In this document: piece by piece, positions 10,625 through 18,387 of the stretch
Numbering within the stretch: the first letter of the stretch is position 1
Layout of the letters: each line of letters starts with the position of its first letter
Assembly (NCBI GenBank): GCA_050246595.1
Contig: JBFWVT010000065.1
Coordinates: 1 to 27,850 of the forward strand
DNA length: 27,850 bases
Reading direction: 5' to 3'
Source of the DNA: DATARH01 sp050246595
GTDB lineage: Bacteria; Pseudomonadota; Alphaproteobacteria; ATCC43930; CGMCC-115725
The notes under the pieces: generated by a model
Told to the model about the DNA's origin: nothing
Seen by the model: the letters and a program-made list of their open reading frames with translations, nothing else
Databases searched by the model: none
Position numbers and translations under genes: made by a program

Positions 10625-11440
10625 GTGCGGCCCGCAGCCCCGGAAACCGGGCCGGCGCCGGACCCGATCGTCGTGGTGCGGGGCGTCGCGAAGCGTTTCG
10701 CGTCCGGGCTGCTGGCGCTCGACGGGATCGATCTGACCGTGGTGCGGGGCGAGTTTCTGAGCCTGCTCGGACCCTCGGGCTGCGGCAAGAGCACGCTCCT
10801 GCGCATCGTCGCCGGTCTGACCGAGCCGTCGGCCGGACGCTGCACGCTGCACCTTGGCGGCGAGCAGCCGGGGCGCCGCATTCCGACCGGCCGCATCGGC
10901 TTTGTCTTTCAGGACCCGACCCTGATGCCGTGGGCCACCGTCGCGCGCAATGTCGAATTGCCGTTCCGCATCGCCGGGCGGGTCGGGGCCGCCGAGCGCG
11001 ACCGGGTCGCCGAGGCATTGCGCGCGGTCGGTCTCGCTGGGTTCGAGAACTCCTATCCGCGTCAACTGTCGGGCGGGATGCGGATGCGCGTCTCGATCGC
11101 GCGTGCCCTGGTCACCGAACCCGATCTTCTGCTGCTGGACGAGCCGTTCGCGGCGCTCGACGAGCTCACACGGCATGCGCTGAACGACGATCTGTTGCGG
11201 ATCTGGGACGCGCACCGGCCGACGATCCTGTTCGTCACGCACAGCGTGTTCGAGTCGGTCTATCTGTCGAGCCGGATCGCGGTCATGCAGGCGCGGCCGG
11301 GGCGGATCGTCGCCGACCTGCCGGTTTTTCTCCCGACGCCGCGCCGGCAGGCGGTCCGCACCAGCCCGGAATATGCAAGGATGTGCGAAAAGGTATCGGC
11401 CGCGCTGGCAGCGGCTATGCGGCAGGAGCCGCCCCGGTGA
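10625..11440 (+). CDS. ABC transporter ATP-binding protein, NitT/TauT (SsuB/TauB) type
   Basis: The nucleotide-binding subunit of an importer, 271 aa. Walker A is GPSGCGKST (49-57), the Q-loop is in FQDPTLMPW, the ABC signature is LSGGM (148-152), Walker B ends in D172-E173 (LLLLDEPFAALD), and the switch histidine is in FVTHSVFE. The DPTLMPW segment and the C-terminal RPGRI block are typical of the nitrate/sulfonate/taurine group, which also takes up pyrimidines, riboflavin and aromatic acids. GTG 10625 is chosen because it follows the previous stop by four bases; the reading frame extends back to TTG 10574 inside the EamA gene, but that stretch is not ABC-like. The stop overlaps the permease start (GTGA). 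Confidence 0.93.
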   Translation: MRPAAPETGPAPDPIVVVRGVAKRFASGLLALDGIDLTVVRGEFLSLLGPSGCGKSTLLRIVAGLTEPSAGRCTLHLGGEQPGRRIPTGRIGFVFQDPTLMPWATVARNVELPFRIAGRVGAAERDRVAEALRAVGLAGFENSYPRQLSGGMRMRVSIARALVTEPDLLLLDEPFAALDELTRHALNDDLLRIWDAHRPTILFVTHSVFESVYLSSRIAVMQARPGRIVADLPVFLPTPRRQAVRTSPEYARMCEKVSAALAAAMRQEPPR

Positions 11441-12237
11441 TCCTGCCGCTCGTTCAGCGGCTCGCACGCATCGCCGCGCCGATCGCGATCGGCAGCCTCG
11501 TCCTCGCGGTCTGGGAAGCGGTGATACGGATCAACGGTATCCCGCCCTACATCCTGCCGGCGCCGAGCGCGATCGCGGCGAGCCTGTGGACCGACGGACC
11601 GAGCCTGCTCGGCTCGCTGCTGGTGACGCTGCGCATCACGCTGGCGGCGCTCGCCGCGGCGGCGCTGGTCGGCGGCGCGATCGCGCTGCTGTTCGCGCGC
11701 TCGCGATTGCTGGAGATCAGCCTGTTTCCCTATGCGGTCATCCTGCAGGTGACACCGATCGTCGCGATCGCGCCCTTGATCATCATCTGGATCAAAACGC
11801 CGTTTCTCGCGCTGCTGGTCTGCGCCTGGATTGTCGCGTTCTTTCCGATCGTGTCGAACACGACGGTCGGGCTGAACAGCGCCGACCGCAATCTCCTGGC
11901 GCTGTTCCGGCTGTACGGCGCTTCGCCGGGGCAGGTTCTGCGCTATCTGCGCATCCCGACCGCGCTGCCCTATTTCCTCGCCGGGTTGCGGATCAGCGGC
12001 GGGCTGGCCTTGATCGGCGCTGTCGTCGCCGAGTTTGTCGCCGGCACTGGCGGGGCCGAGACCGGGCTTGCCTTCCGCATTCTCGAATCCGGCTATCGGC
12101 TGGCGATCCCGCGCATGTTCGCTGCATTGCTGATGCTGTCGCTGACCGGGATCGTCATTTACCTGCTGCTCGACGGGCTGTCGCGGCTGCTGCTGCGCCG
12201 CTGGCACGAAAGCGCGATCGAGGCCGAAGACGAGTAG
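11437..12237 (+). CDS. ABC transporter permease, NitT/TauT (SsuC/TauC) type
   Basis: A 266 aa inner-membrane permease with about six helices and the EAA loop (LFRLYGASPGQVLRYLRIPTA) that contacts the ATPase. The start GTG 11437 overlaps the ATPase stop by four bases and has AGGAG at 11423-11427; a longer frame to the left only shadows the ATPase. With the ATPase it forms an import channel, but the usual periplasmic binding protein of this class (NMT1/THI5-like) is not in the window. The binding protein just downstream is of family 5 and in opposite orientation, so it is an unlikely partner. Confidence 0.93.
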   Translation: MILPLVQRLARIAAPIAIGSLVLAVWEAVIRINGIPPYILPAPSAIAASLWTDGPSLLGSLLVTLRITLAALAAAALVGGAIALLFARSRLLEISLFPYAVILQVTPIVAIAPLIIIWIKTPFLALLVCAWIVAFFPIVSNTTVGLNSADRNLLALFRLYGASPGQVLRYLRIPTALPYFLAGLRISGGLALIGAVVAEFVAGTGGAETGLAFRILESGYRLAIPRMFAALLMLSLTGIVIYLLLDGLSRLLLRRWHESAIEAEDE

Positions 12238-12248
12238 CATCGGGTGTC

Positions 12249-12320
12249 GTCCGGCGAAAACCGGGTCGGCTTCTTCAGCGCGCAGGCGGGTAAGAACAGG
12301 TCCCGGCTTTTGCCGGGACC
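12249..12320. repeat. Inverted pair of GAAA/TTTT-loop palindromes (REP/BIME-like)
   Basis: A degenerate palindrome at 12249-12267 (GTCCGGCGAAAACCGGGTC) faces a perfect one at 12299-12320. The second is 9 bp of GGTCCCGGC paired with GCCGGGACC around a TTTT loop. It lies between two convergent genes. The same core and head-to-head layout occur at 27373-27444, and a single relative lies at 16444-16458. Confidence 0.7.
12299..12320. terminator. Perfect 9 bp GC-rich hairpin between convergent genes
   Basis: The stem and four-base loop could stop transcription from both the ABC permease (ends 12237) and the binding-protein gene (ends 12359). The T-tract is weak on the plus side (TTCTTCTTTTC some 11 bases later) and absent on the minus side, so it may act as an RNA end-stabiliser rather than a classic intrinsic terminator. 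Confidence 0.45.
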
Positions 12321-12358
12321 GGAGTGGCATTCTTCTTTTCTGCTGTCGAGAAGCTTTG

Positions 12359-13978
12359 CTATTTGTCGAGCCAGGTATCCTCGAAGCGCCAGCTGTTGAA
12401 GATGGTGTTGACGTTGGTCGTCACATTCTTGACATACGGATAGCGGCAGGTGCCGAGATCGTAGCGGAACATCATCGGCCGGGCGGCATCCTCGGTCAGG
12501 ATTTTATCGATCTCCCAGACGATCTTCTTGCGTTTTTCCTGATCCGGCTCCATCGATTGCTGCTCGTACATCTTCTCCAGCTCGGGGTTGCAGTAATTGG
12601 TATAATTGCGCTCCGAGCCGCACGCATAGTGTTCGTAGAAATAGGCATCCGGATCATCGACGCCGCTGCCGGTCAGGTTGGCCGCGAGCATGAAGTCCTT
12701 GCGCGCGATCTTCGGGAACCAGTTGGCGGTCTCGACGACTTCGAGTTCGCCATCGATATAGATGTGCTTCAATTGATCGATCAGCACGATCGCCGGATCG
12801 CGATATTGTGCGATGTTGCGGGTTGCGACTTTTACCGGCAGCCGCTTGTTCGGCCCGTAGCCGTGCTTCTCCATCAGCTTGCGCGCTTCGGCCCGGCTCT
12901 TTTCGACATCTGGACCATAACCCGGCAGCGTCTGCAGGATTTCCAACGGCAGACCCCACAGCCCCGCCGGCGGCGACTGCATCGCTCCGCCGATCTGTCC
13001 CTTGCCCTCCGAGATGATGTCGATAAACGCCTTGCGATCCATCGTCAGCATCATCGCCATGCGCATATCGGGATTGTTGAATGGCGGGTTGTCGCGATTG
13101 ACCATGAAGTTGAACGCGACGATCGTCGGATCGAGTTCGCAGATCGCGCTCGGCGCTTGGCTCTGCACGTCCTTCATCGTCTGCACGGTCTGTTCGTAGG
13201 GAAAGGTCATATCGAACTGGCCGGCGATAAAGGCGAGGGTCTGCGTCGAGCGGTTTGGAATGATCGTCCACTCGATCGCGTCGAGATAAGGCAGTCCAGG
13301 TTTCCAGTAATCCTTGTTCTTTTCGAACTTGATGTGCTCGTTGCGCTTGTATTCGACAAACTTAAACGGTCCGGTGCCGATCGGCTTCTGCCGCATCTCG
13401 GCGGCCGGCACGTGGCACGGATAGACCGGGCTGAAGGCGGCGGCCAGCAGCATCGTGAAGGCGGGTTGCGGCCGCTTCAGCACAAAGGCGACCGTGTCCT
13501 TGCCCTCGATCACAACCTCGTCGAGGTTGCGATACCATGCCTTGCGCGGGTTGAGCCGCAGCCTGTCCTGCGATGTGCCGAGCAACAGGTCCCAGGTGCA
13601 TTTGACGTCGGCCACGGTGAGCGGCTTGCCGTCGTGCCATTTGACACCGTCGCGCAGCTTGAAGGTCAGCCGGGTGTAATCGTCGTTCCACTTCCAGCTC
13701 TCGGCCAGTTCCGGTTCGATAAACTCGGGCCGGTTCTGTTTTTCGTGCTGGTTGAAACGGATCAGGTTATTGAACACCGCCGAGAACGGCGCCACGACCG
13801 AGATCGTCGCCTCCTCGTGGATCGAGCCGCTGGCCGGGCTGTCGCGGTGAAACAGGCGCAGCGTGCCGCCCGATTTCTGCGCCAGCACCGGTGTCGCGGT
13901 CCAGCCCAGACAGAGCGCGGTGAGCGCGCAGACTCCCCATTTGGCCGCGCGGGCGGCCAGTAAACGTCTGAAAGGCAT
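12359..13978 (-). CDS. ABC transporter substrate-binding protein, family 5 (DppA/OppA-like)
   Basis: A 539 aa periplasmic binding protein. A Sec signal peptide runs from MPFRRLLAARAAKW through a hydrophobic core to an Ala-x-Ala-like site (PVLA, about residue 33). The mature part has the family 5 pattern: SGGTLRL at the start, EPELAESWKWNDDYTRLTFKLRDGVKWHDGKPLTVADV near residue 100, and the C-terminal SWRFEDTWL. Family members bind peptides, nickel, opines or glycosides and deliver them to DppBC-type permeases. No such permease or ATPase is beside it, so it is an orphan here. GAGGAA lies just before ATG 13978. The GC content looks a little lower than in the flanking genes. Confidence 0.93.
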   Translation of the reverse strand: MPFRRLLAARAAKWGVCALTALCLGWTATPVLAQKSGGTLRLFHRDSPASGSIHEEATISVVAPFSAVFNNLIRFNQHEKQNRPEFIEPELAESWKWNDDYTRLTFKLRDGVKWHDGKPLTVADVKCTWDLLLGTSQDRLRLNPRKAWYRNLDEVVIEGKDTVAFVLKRPQPAFTMLLAAAFSPVYPCHVPAAEMRQKPIGTGPFKFVEYKRNEHIKFEKNKDYWKPGLPYLDAIEWTIIPNRSTQTLAFIAGQFDMTFPYEQTVQTMKDVQSQAPSAICELDPTIVAFNFMVNRDNPPFNNPDMRMAMMLTMDRKAFIDIISEGKGQIGGAMQSPPAGLWGLPLEILQTLPGYGPDVEKSRAEARKLMEKHGYGPNKRLPVKVATRNIAQYRDPAIVLIDQLKHIYIDGELEVVETANWFPKIARKDFMLAANLTGSGVDDPDAYFYEHYACGSERNYTNYCNPELEKMYEQQSMEPDQEKRKKIVWEIDKILTEDAARPMMFRYDLGTCRYPYVKNVTTNVNTIFNSWRFEDTWLDK

Positions 13979-14402
13979 TTTTCCTCACGCACTTGGTTTT
14001 ATGCCGCGATCCTAGCTTCATGGCTCGGCTGTGCACAAGACCGGGTTGAACGCGCAACAGGTTGGGTCGGAACCGCCCAAGGCTGGTATAAACCGACACT
14101 ATCCAGATTGCCGGGCTTTTGAGGGCGATTTTCCATCCCGTCGATGCGCGCCGCGAGAAAATCGGATTGACGACTGACTGACTGTCCCCCGTATCGATGC
14201 ACAGGTAGGTTGGGCGCATTCGCCATTTCCCACAGCCGCTCCTGGTGCCGAAAGCACCCTCATCCGCCGCCGCGGATTTCTGAAAACCGCGCCTGGGTGT
14301 CGTCCCACCCCGATACCCCGACGCCCATGGGACTGGTTTGGACCTCGGGAACCCGATCTGATCAGATGGAAGCGAGTCAAGCCGCCTTATCCGGAGACCG
14401 GC
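13979..14402. other. 424 bp intergenic region between divergent genes
   Basis: No gene is recognised here. Open frames on the minus strand (such as 13999-14226) have no family resemblance and overlap one another. The region is less GC-rich than its surroundings. It must hold the promoters of the binding-protein gene (leftward) and of the oxygenase gene (rightward). A possible -35 TTGACG at 14167 is followed by GACT repeats, but no good -10 sits at a proper distance. The clearest element is the palindrome at 14356-14367. Confidence 0.6.
14356..14367. promoter_or_regulatory. 12 bp palindrome 36 bp upstream of the oxygenase gene
   Basis: ATCTGATCAGAT is a perfect inverted repeat at a position where a repressor or activator of the 14403 gene could bind. 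About seven exact 12-mers are expected by chance in a window this long, so this is suggestive only. No regulator gene is adjacent. Confidence 0.3.
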
Positions 14403-15413
14403 ATGAGCCACGCCATCGCCGTGCTACAGCGCCACAATGACACCGAAATACCGATCCTCGATCTCGCGCCCTATCTGGCCAGCAGACGCGCGGCATTGGA
14501 CAGGCTGGCCGTTGAGCTGCGTTATGCCCTGGAGAGGGTGGGGTTTTATTTCATCAGAGGACATGGAGTACCGCAATCGTTGTGCGACGACGTGTTCAAG
14601 CAAGCCGAACGCTTCCATGCCCAACCTCTAGATTGGAAAATGAAGCTCAAGCGTAACCGCGACAATGTCGGCTACCTCCCGATGATGCGTGCCGCCGAGT
14701 CCGAGGGGAAAATCAGGCCAAACGTAAACGAGGCCTTTTTCGTCAAGCGCGATCTTTCGCCGGATCATCCGGACGTGCTGGCCCGCAAACGCTTCCGGGG
14801 CGCCAATTTGTGGCCCCAGGACCTGCCCGGGTTTCGCGAGAGTGTGGTTGCTTATTGCGATGCGTTGGAGGCTCTGGCGAAAAAGCTGATGCCGATCTAT
14901 GCCCTTGCTCTCGATTTGCCTGCGGATTACTTCGACAAAGCGTTCGCCGAACCGCAATACACGCTGCGGATGTCGCATTACCCATTCATCGAAAAGCTTC
15001 AGCCCAACGAATATGGAATTGCCCCGCATGCCGATACCAGCTTTATGACCTTGCTGGCGCAGAACAAGATCCCCGGCTTGTCGCTTCGCACCAGCGAAGG
15101 TCGCTGGATTGATGCCCCTGCGTTGGAGGGGCATTTTCTGGTGAATGGCGGCGATATGCTGCGACGCTGGACGAACGATCGCTTTCTGGCGACCCCGCAC
15201 CGCGCGATCAATCGATCGGGACAAGAGCGCTACGCTATTCCGTTCTTTGTCGATTGTAACATTGACTGGCCAATCGAGTGCCTTCCGACCTGTGTAAGCG
15301 GGGAACGGCCCGCAAAGTACCCGCGCTTTACTTATGCCGAGTACATGGCCTCATACCAGGACATGAACCTCGCCAGAGATTCAGCCGACGGCGTGCGCAT
15401 CCAGGCTTATTGA
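14403..15413 (+). CDS. Isopenicillin-N-synthase-like Fe(II)/2-oxoglutarate oxygenase
   Basis: A 336 aa cytosolic oxygenase with the two-part family layout: an N-terminal DIOX_N region (IPILDLAPYL, GFYFIRGHGV) and a jelly-roll 2OG-Fe(II) core. The iron ligands are H209 and D211 (PHADTSF) and H266 (TPHRAIN). The 2-oxoglutarate-binding R-x-S motif reads R276-Tyr-A278, so the arginine is present but the serine is alanine, which is odd. GGAGA shortly before ATG 14403 serves as Shine-Dalgarno. The substrate is unknown; relatives oxidise small acids, nucleobases or peptide-like molecules, and the family name does not imply antibiotic synthesis. Its base composition is clearly less GC-rich than its neighbours (32 of 60 G or C at 14941-15000, against 43 of 60 at 15661-15720), which suggests horizontal transfer. 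It ends 32 bp from a convergent gene. Confidence 0.9.
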   Translation: MSHAIAVLQRHNDTEIPILDLAPYLASRRAALDRLAVELRYALERVGFYFIRGHGVPQSLCDDVFKQAERFHAQPLDWKMKLKRNRDNVGYLPMMRAAESEGKIRPNVNEAFFVKRDLSPDHPDVLARKRFRGANLWPQDLPGFRESVVAYCDALEALAKKLMPIYALALDLPADYFDKAFAEPQYTLRMSHYPFIEKLQPNEYGIAPHADTSFMTLLAQNKIPGLSLRTSEGRWIDAPALEGHFLVNGGDMLRRWTNDRFLATPHRAINRSGQERYAIPFFVDCNIDWPIECLPTCVSGERPAKYPRFTYAEYMASYQDMNLARDSADGVRIQAY

Positions 15414-15445
15414 GCAAGCCGAAATTATGATACGGAACGGTCGGC

Positions 15446-16420
15446 TCACGGGTTCTTGGCATAAGACGCGAGCGCTGGTCGCAGTTCGCGCTCGAAGAAG
15501 CCGCAGAACGCATCCTGTTCGGGTCCGATCTGAGTCAGGATCAGGTGATCGTAGCCGGCGTCGATATACTCGCGGATCGCCTTGAGATGCGGTTCCGGCG
15601 AGGAGCCGAGGCTGACCTCCTCGCCGACCTGCTCGGGCGTGATATGGCTGCTGGCCGCGGCGAAGCTCTCGGGGTCCGGCAGTTCCGGCATGACCGGACC
15701 GCCGACCAGCGACCAGCGGTGATAGCGATGCGCGATCTTGCGCGCCTTGTCCTCGCTTTCGGCATAGCATATCGATACCTCGGCATAGAGCGGGCCGTTG
15801 CCGCCGGCCGATTTGAACGCCTCGACAAGAGCGGCGTCCGGTACGGTCGTAATCAGCCCGTCCGCCTTTCGGCCCGTGAGACGCGCGGCCTCGGCTCCGC
15901 CGGCGGCGCCGATGATCGGAGGCACGCGATCGGGCCTGTCGAACAGTTTCGCATTATCGAGTGTGAAGTAGGTGCCGCGATAGTTGGTCAGCGACCCGTC
16001 CAGAAGCCCCCGGATAATGTCGTAAGCCTCGGACAGGCGCTCGTGCCGCTCGCCGATGCCGGGCCAGCCCTCGCCGACGACGTGTTCGTTGAGCCGTTCG
16101 CCGGAGCCAAGTCCGAGAACAAGGCGGTCGCCGCTCAGCATCGCCGTCGTCGCCGCGGCCTGCGCGACGATTGCCGGATGATAGCGCATGATCGGGCAGG
16201 TGACGGCGGTCATCAGCCCGATATGGCTGGTGGCCTGGGCGGCGGCGCCGAGCACGGTCCAGGCGAACGGCGAATGACCCTGCTCGTCAATCCAGGGGAA
16301 GAAATGGTCGGAGATCGCCGCGAAGTCGAACCCGGCCTGCTCGGCGCGTACCGCGTTGCGCACCAGAGCGGCCGGCCCGTGTTCCTCGGCCATCAGCTTG
16401 TAGCCGATCTTTTTGATCAT
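15446..16420 (-). CDS. F420-dependent LLM-class oxidoreductase, glucose-6-phosphate dehydrogenase-like
   Basis: A 324 aa TIM-barrel flavin/deazaflavin enzyme of the luciferase-like superfamily, closest in pattern to the FGD/TIGR03557 group. The residues used by mycobacterial FGD1 are conserved: H39 and W43 in SDHFFPWIDEQGHS, and E108 in GLGSGERLNEH. FGD-type enzymes pass hydride from a sugar phosphate or alcohol to coenzyme F420. The exact substrate here is not known, and the phosphate site cannot be judged by eye. AAAGGA lies before ATG 16420. F420 is mainly an actinobacterial and archaeal cofactor, but some alphaproteobacteria make it; the biosynthesis genes are not in this window. The gene stands alone between a convergent oxygenase and a divergent small gene. 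Confidence 0.9.
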   Translation of the reverse strand: MIKKIGYKLMAEEHGPAALVRNAVRAEQAGFDFAAISDHFFPWIDEQGHSPFAWTVLGAAAQATSHIGLMTAVTCPIMRYHPAIVAQAAATTAMLSGDRLVLGLGSGERLNEHVVGEGWPGIGERHERLSEAYDIIRGLLDGSLTNYRGTYFTLDNAKLFDRPDRVPPIIGAAGGAEAARLTGRKADGLITTVPDAALVEAFKSAGGNGPLYAEVSICYAESEDKARKIAHRYHRWSLVGGPVMPELPDPESFAAASSHITPEQVGEEVSLGSSPEPHLKAIREYIDAGYDHLILTQIGPEQDAFCGFFERELRPALASYAKNP

Positions 16421-16443
16421 CTCGCACGTCCTTTACGCTGTAT

Positions 16444-16458
16444 CCGGCTTTACGCCGG
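16444..16458. repeat. Single CCGGC(TTTAC)GCCGG palindrome
   Basis: A 5 bp stem with a TTTAC loop, related to the GAAA/TTTC-loop palindromes at 12249-12320 and 27373-27444, in the gap upstream of the LLM gene. It appears to be a lone or decayed unit. Confidence 0.4.
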
Positions 16459-16617
16459 GTCCGGTCGCCGTCGTCCTTCGAGTAAACGGCAAGGATCGCC
16501 CGGCTTCGCCATTGCTCGGAAAACACGGCGCCAATCGGCTGCGCGGATCAGGTATGCCCGCCCGCTTGCGTCGATTTTTGCTCTCGACAGGACATCGCGG
16601 CCCGGTAAAACCGCGCC

Positions 16618-17007
16618 ATGAGGACCCCGGATTTTACAGATCGCCTGACCGCCCAGCGGGAGGCGAAGAAAGCTTTGCTGGAACGCGCCAAGGCGATCGC
16701 CGAAAGCCCGGAACGGGAAGAGCGCCGGAAGGCACGGCAGGAGATCGTCGCTGCCCGCAATGCCCGGCTCGCCGAGCGCAAAGCCGCCGAGGAAGAGGCA
16801 AGACGGCGCGAAGCCGCCGAGCGCGCAGCGCGGGAAGCGGTGGAAGCCGCCGCCCGCGAGGCGCAGCGCCGGGCGGAGGAAGAGGAGCGCGCCAAGAGGC
16901 TCGCCGAGGAGGAGGCTCTGCGGGCCGCCGAGGAGGCCGAACGCGAAGCCATCCTGGCGGCCCGCAGAGCGGGGCGCAAAGCCCGCAAGCGGAAGGGCAA
17001 GCGGTAG
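16618..17007 (+). CDS. Highly charged helical protein, DUF6481-like
   Basis: A 129 aa protein made almost entirely of Glu, Arg, Lys and Ala, predicted as one long charged alpha-helix (ER/EA-rich), ending in a strongly basic tail (RKARKRKGKR). The N-terminus (MRTPDFTDRLTAQREAKKALLERAKA) resembles alphaproteobacterial DUF6481 proteins, of unknown function. The basic tail would suit nucleic-acid or ribosome binding, but that is a guess. Codon usage matches the neighbours. No strong Shine-Dalgarno is seen before ATG 16618. It is divergent from the LLM gene and convergent with mdh. Confidence 0.75.
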   Translation: MRTPDFTDRLTAQREAKKALLERAKAIAESPEREERRKARQEIVAARNARLAERKAAEEEARRREAAERAAREAVEAAAREAQRRAEEEERAKRLAEEEALRAAEEAEREAILAARRAGRKARKRKGKR

Positions 17008-17121
17008 CGAGCGGGCCGCGCGCACTGCTTTCGCCCCAGTCATCGTCCCGCGGTTTGCCCCGCAGGCATCCCGTGGATTGCCTAGGGGTCAAGCCCGGCC
17101 ATGACGGATAAAGATAAGGGT

Positions 17122-17144
17122 CTGTTCCCGAAATACCGGGACAG
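17122..17144 (-). terminator. Possible terminator of mdh
   Basis: On the minus strand CTGTCCCG pairs with CGGGAACAG (one bulged base) around a short loop, about 30 bases after the mdh stop. The following sequence, ACCCTTATCTTTATC, is only partly T-rich. Confidence 0.4.
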
Positions 17145-17174
17145 GCGCAGCCCTACGGCCGCGCCATGGTGCAA

Positions 17175-18137
17175 TCAGGCGGCGGTCTCGCGCATTTTTT
17201 TCGCGATATCGACGAGGCCGCGCACTGCGGCGCAGGACTGGTCGAACGCCGCCTTTTCCTCGGCGTTGAGGCTGATCTCGACGATCCGCTCGATGCCGCC
17301 GGCGCCGATCACGACCGGCACGCCGACATAGAGATCGTTGATCCCATACTGTCCCGTCAGCAAGGCGGCGCAGGGCAGCACCCGCTTCTTGTCGCGCAGA
17401 TACGACTCGGCCATCGCGATCGCGGCGCTCGCCGGGGCGTAAAAGGCCGAACCGGTCTTGAGATAATTGACGATCTCGGCGCCGCCGTCGCGGGTGCGCT
17501 GCACGATGGCGTCGAGCTTCTGTTGCGTCGTCCAGCCCATCTTGACAAGATCGGGCAGCGGGATGCCGGCGACGGTTGAGTAGCGGATCAGCGGCACCAT
17601 CGTGTCGCCGTGGCCGCCGAGCACAAAGGCCGTCACATCCTCGACCGAGACGTTGAACTCCTCGGCCAGAAAATAGCGGAAGCGGGCGCTGTCGAGCACG
17701 CCGGCCATGCCGACGACCCGGTTGGAAGGAAAGCCGGTCGCCTCCTTCATGACCCAGACCATCGCATCGAGCGGGTTGGTGATCGTGATGACAAACGCGT
17801 CGGGCGCGTTCGCCCTGATGCCGGCCCCGACCTCGCCGACGATTTTTGTGTTGATGCCGATCAGATCGTCGCGGCTCATGCCGGGCTTGCGCGGCACCCC
17901 GGCCGTGACGACGACGACATCGGCGCCCTTGATCGCGCCGTAGTCGTTGGCGCCGGTGATCGCGGCGTCGTAGCCCTCGATCGAGGAACCCTGCACGATG
18001 TCGAGCGCCTTGCCCTGCGGGATGCCCTCGACGACATCGAACAGCACGACATCGCCCAGTTCCTTGAGCCCGGCCAACAGGGCCAGCGTGCCGCCGATCT
18101 GGCCGGCGCCGATCAGCGCGATCTTGTTGCGTGCCAT
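17175..18137 (-). CDS. mdh: Malate dehydrogenase (LDH-type)
   Basis: A 320 aa NAD-dependent enzyme that interconverts malate and oxaloacetate in the TCA cycle. The Rossmann motif is GAGQIGG (10-16). R83 in GVPRKPG is the residue that marks malate rather than lactate specificity. R89, N121, D149, R152 and H176 (GGHGDTMVP) form the substrate and proton-relay site. The length and the start MARNKIALIG are standard; GAGGA lies before the ATG. In many alphaproteobacteria mdh is followed by sucCD, but here a convergent DUF6481-like gene follows, so the usual operon is not seen. Confidence 0.97.
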   Translation of the reverse strand: MARNKIALIGAGQIGGTLALLAGLKELGDVVLFDVVEGIPQGKALDIVQGSSIEGYDAAITGANDYGAIKGADVVVVTAGVPRKPGMSRDDLIGINTKIVGEVGAGIRANAPDAFVITITNPLDAMVWVMKEATGFPSNRVVGMAGVLDSARFRYFLAEEFNVSVEDVTAFVLGGHGDTMVPLIRYSTVAGIPLPDLVKMGWTTQQKLDAIVQRTRDGGAEIVNYLKTGSAFYAPASAAIAMAESYLRDKKRVLPCAALLTGQYGINDLYVGVPVVIGAGGIERIVEISLNAEEKAAFDQSCAAVRGLVDIAKKMRETAA

Positions 18138-18302
18138 TTGGATGTCCTCGATTGCGGGCGCGGTTTGGCGCGGGTCTTAGCGCGATTTGCCGGGAGCGGC
18201 AAGGCGGGCAGCTGCCGGTCCCGAGAGGTTGCTCCGGGGCGGCGCAGCGGGCCAATTTCAAACTGAGGCAGTACCCGTTTCCGAACTGCAGCGCGATAAC
18301 CT

Positions 18303-18316
18303 TCCGATAAATCGGA
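18303..18316. promoter_or_regulatory. Short inverted repeat upstream of the AI-2E family gene
   Basis: TCCGAT and ATCGGA are separated by two A, 71 bp before ATG 18388 in the 250 bp gap between divergent mdh and the membrane protein gene. It may be an operator or chance. No -35/-10 pair stood out in the gap. Confidence 0.22.
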
Positions 18317-18387
18317 TGCCCGGGTTTGTGCGGGCGTTTCAGGTTGCGATCTTCTTTGGGCTGTTCCCGCACTAGACGAGGATTCAG

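Noticed and set aside
8503..10896. 797-codon minus-strand open frame across the Rieske and EamA genes
   Set aside because: It is antisense to two well-recognised genes, and its composition is typical of a GC-driven shadow frame.
12356..13963. 535-codon plus-strand frame opposite the binding-protein gene
   Set aside because: The minus-strand frame has a signal peptide, Shine-Dalgarno and family motifs; the plus frame has none.
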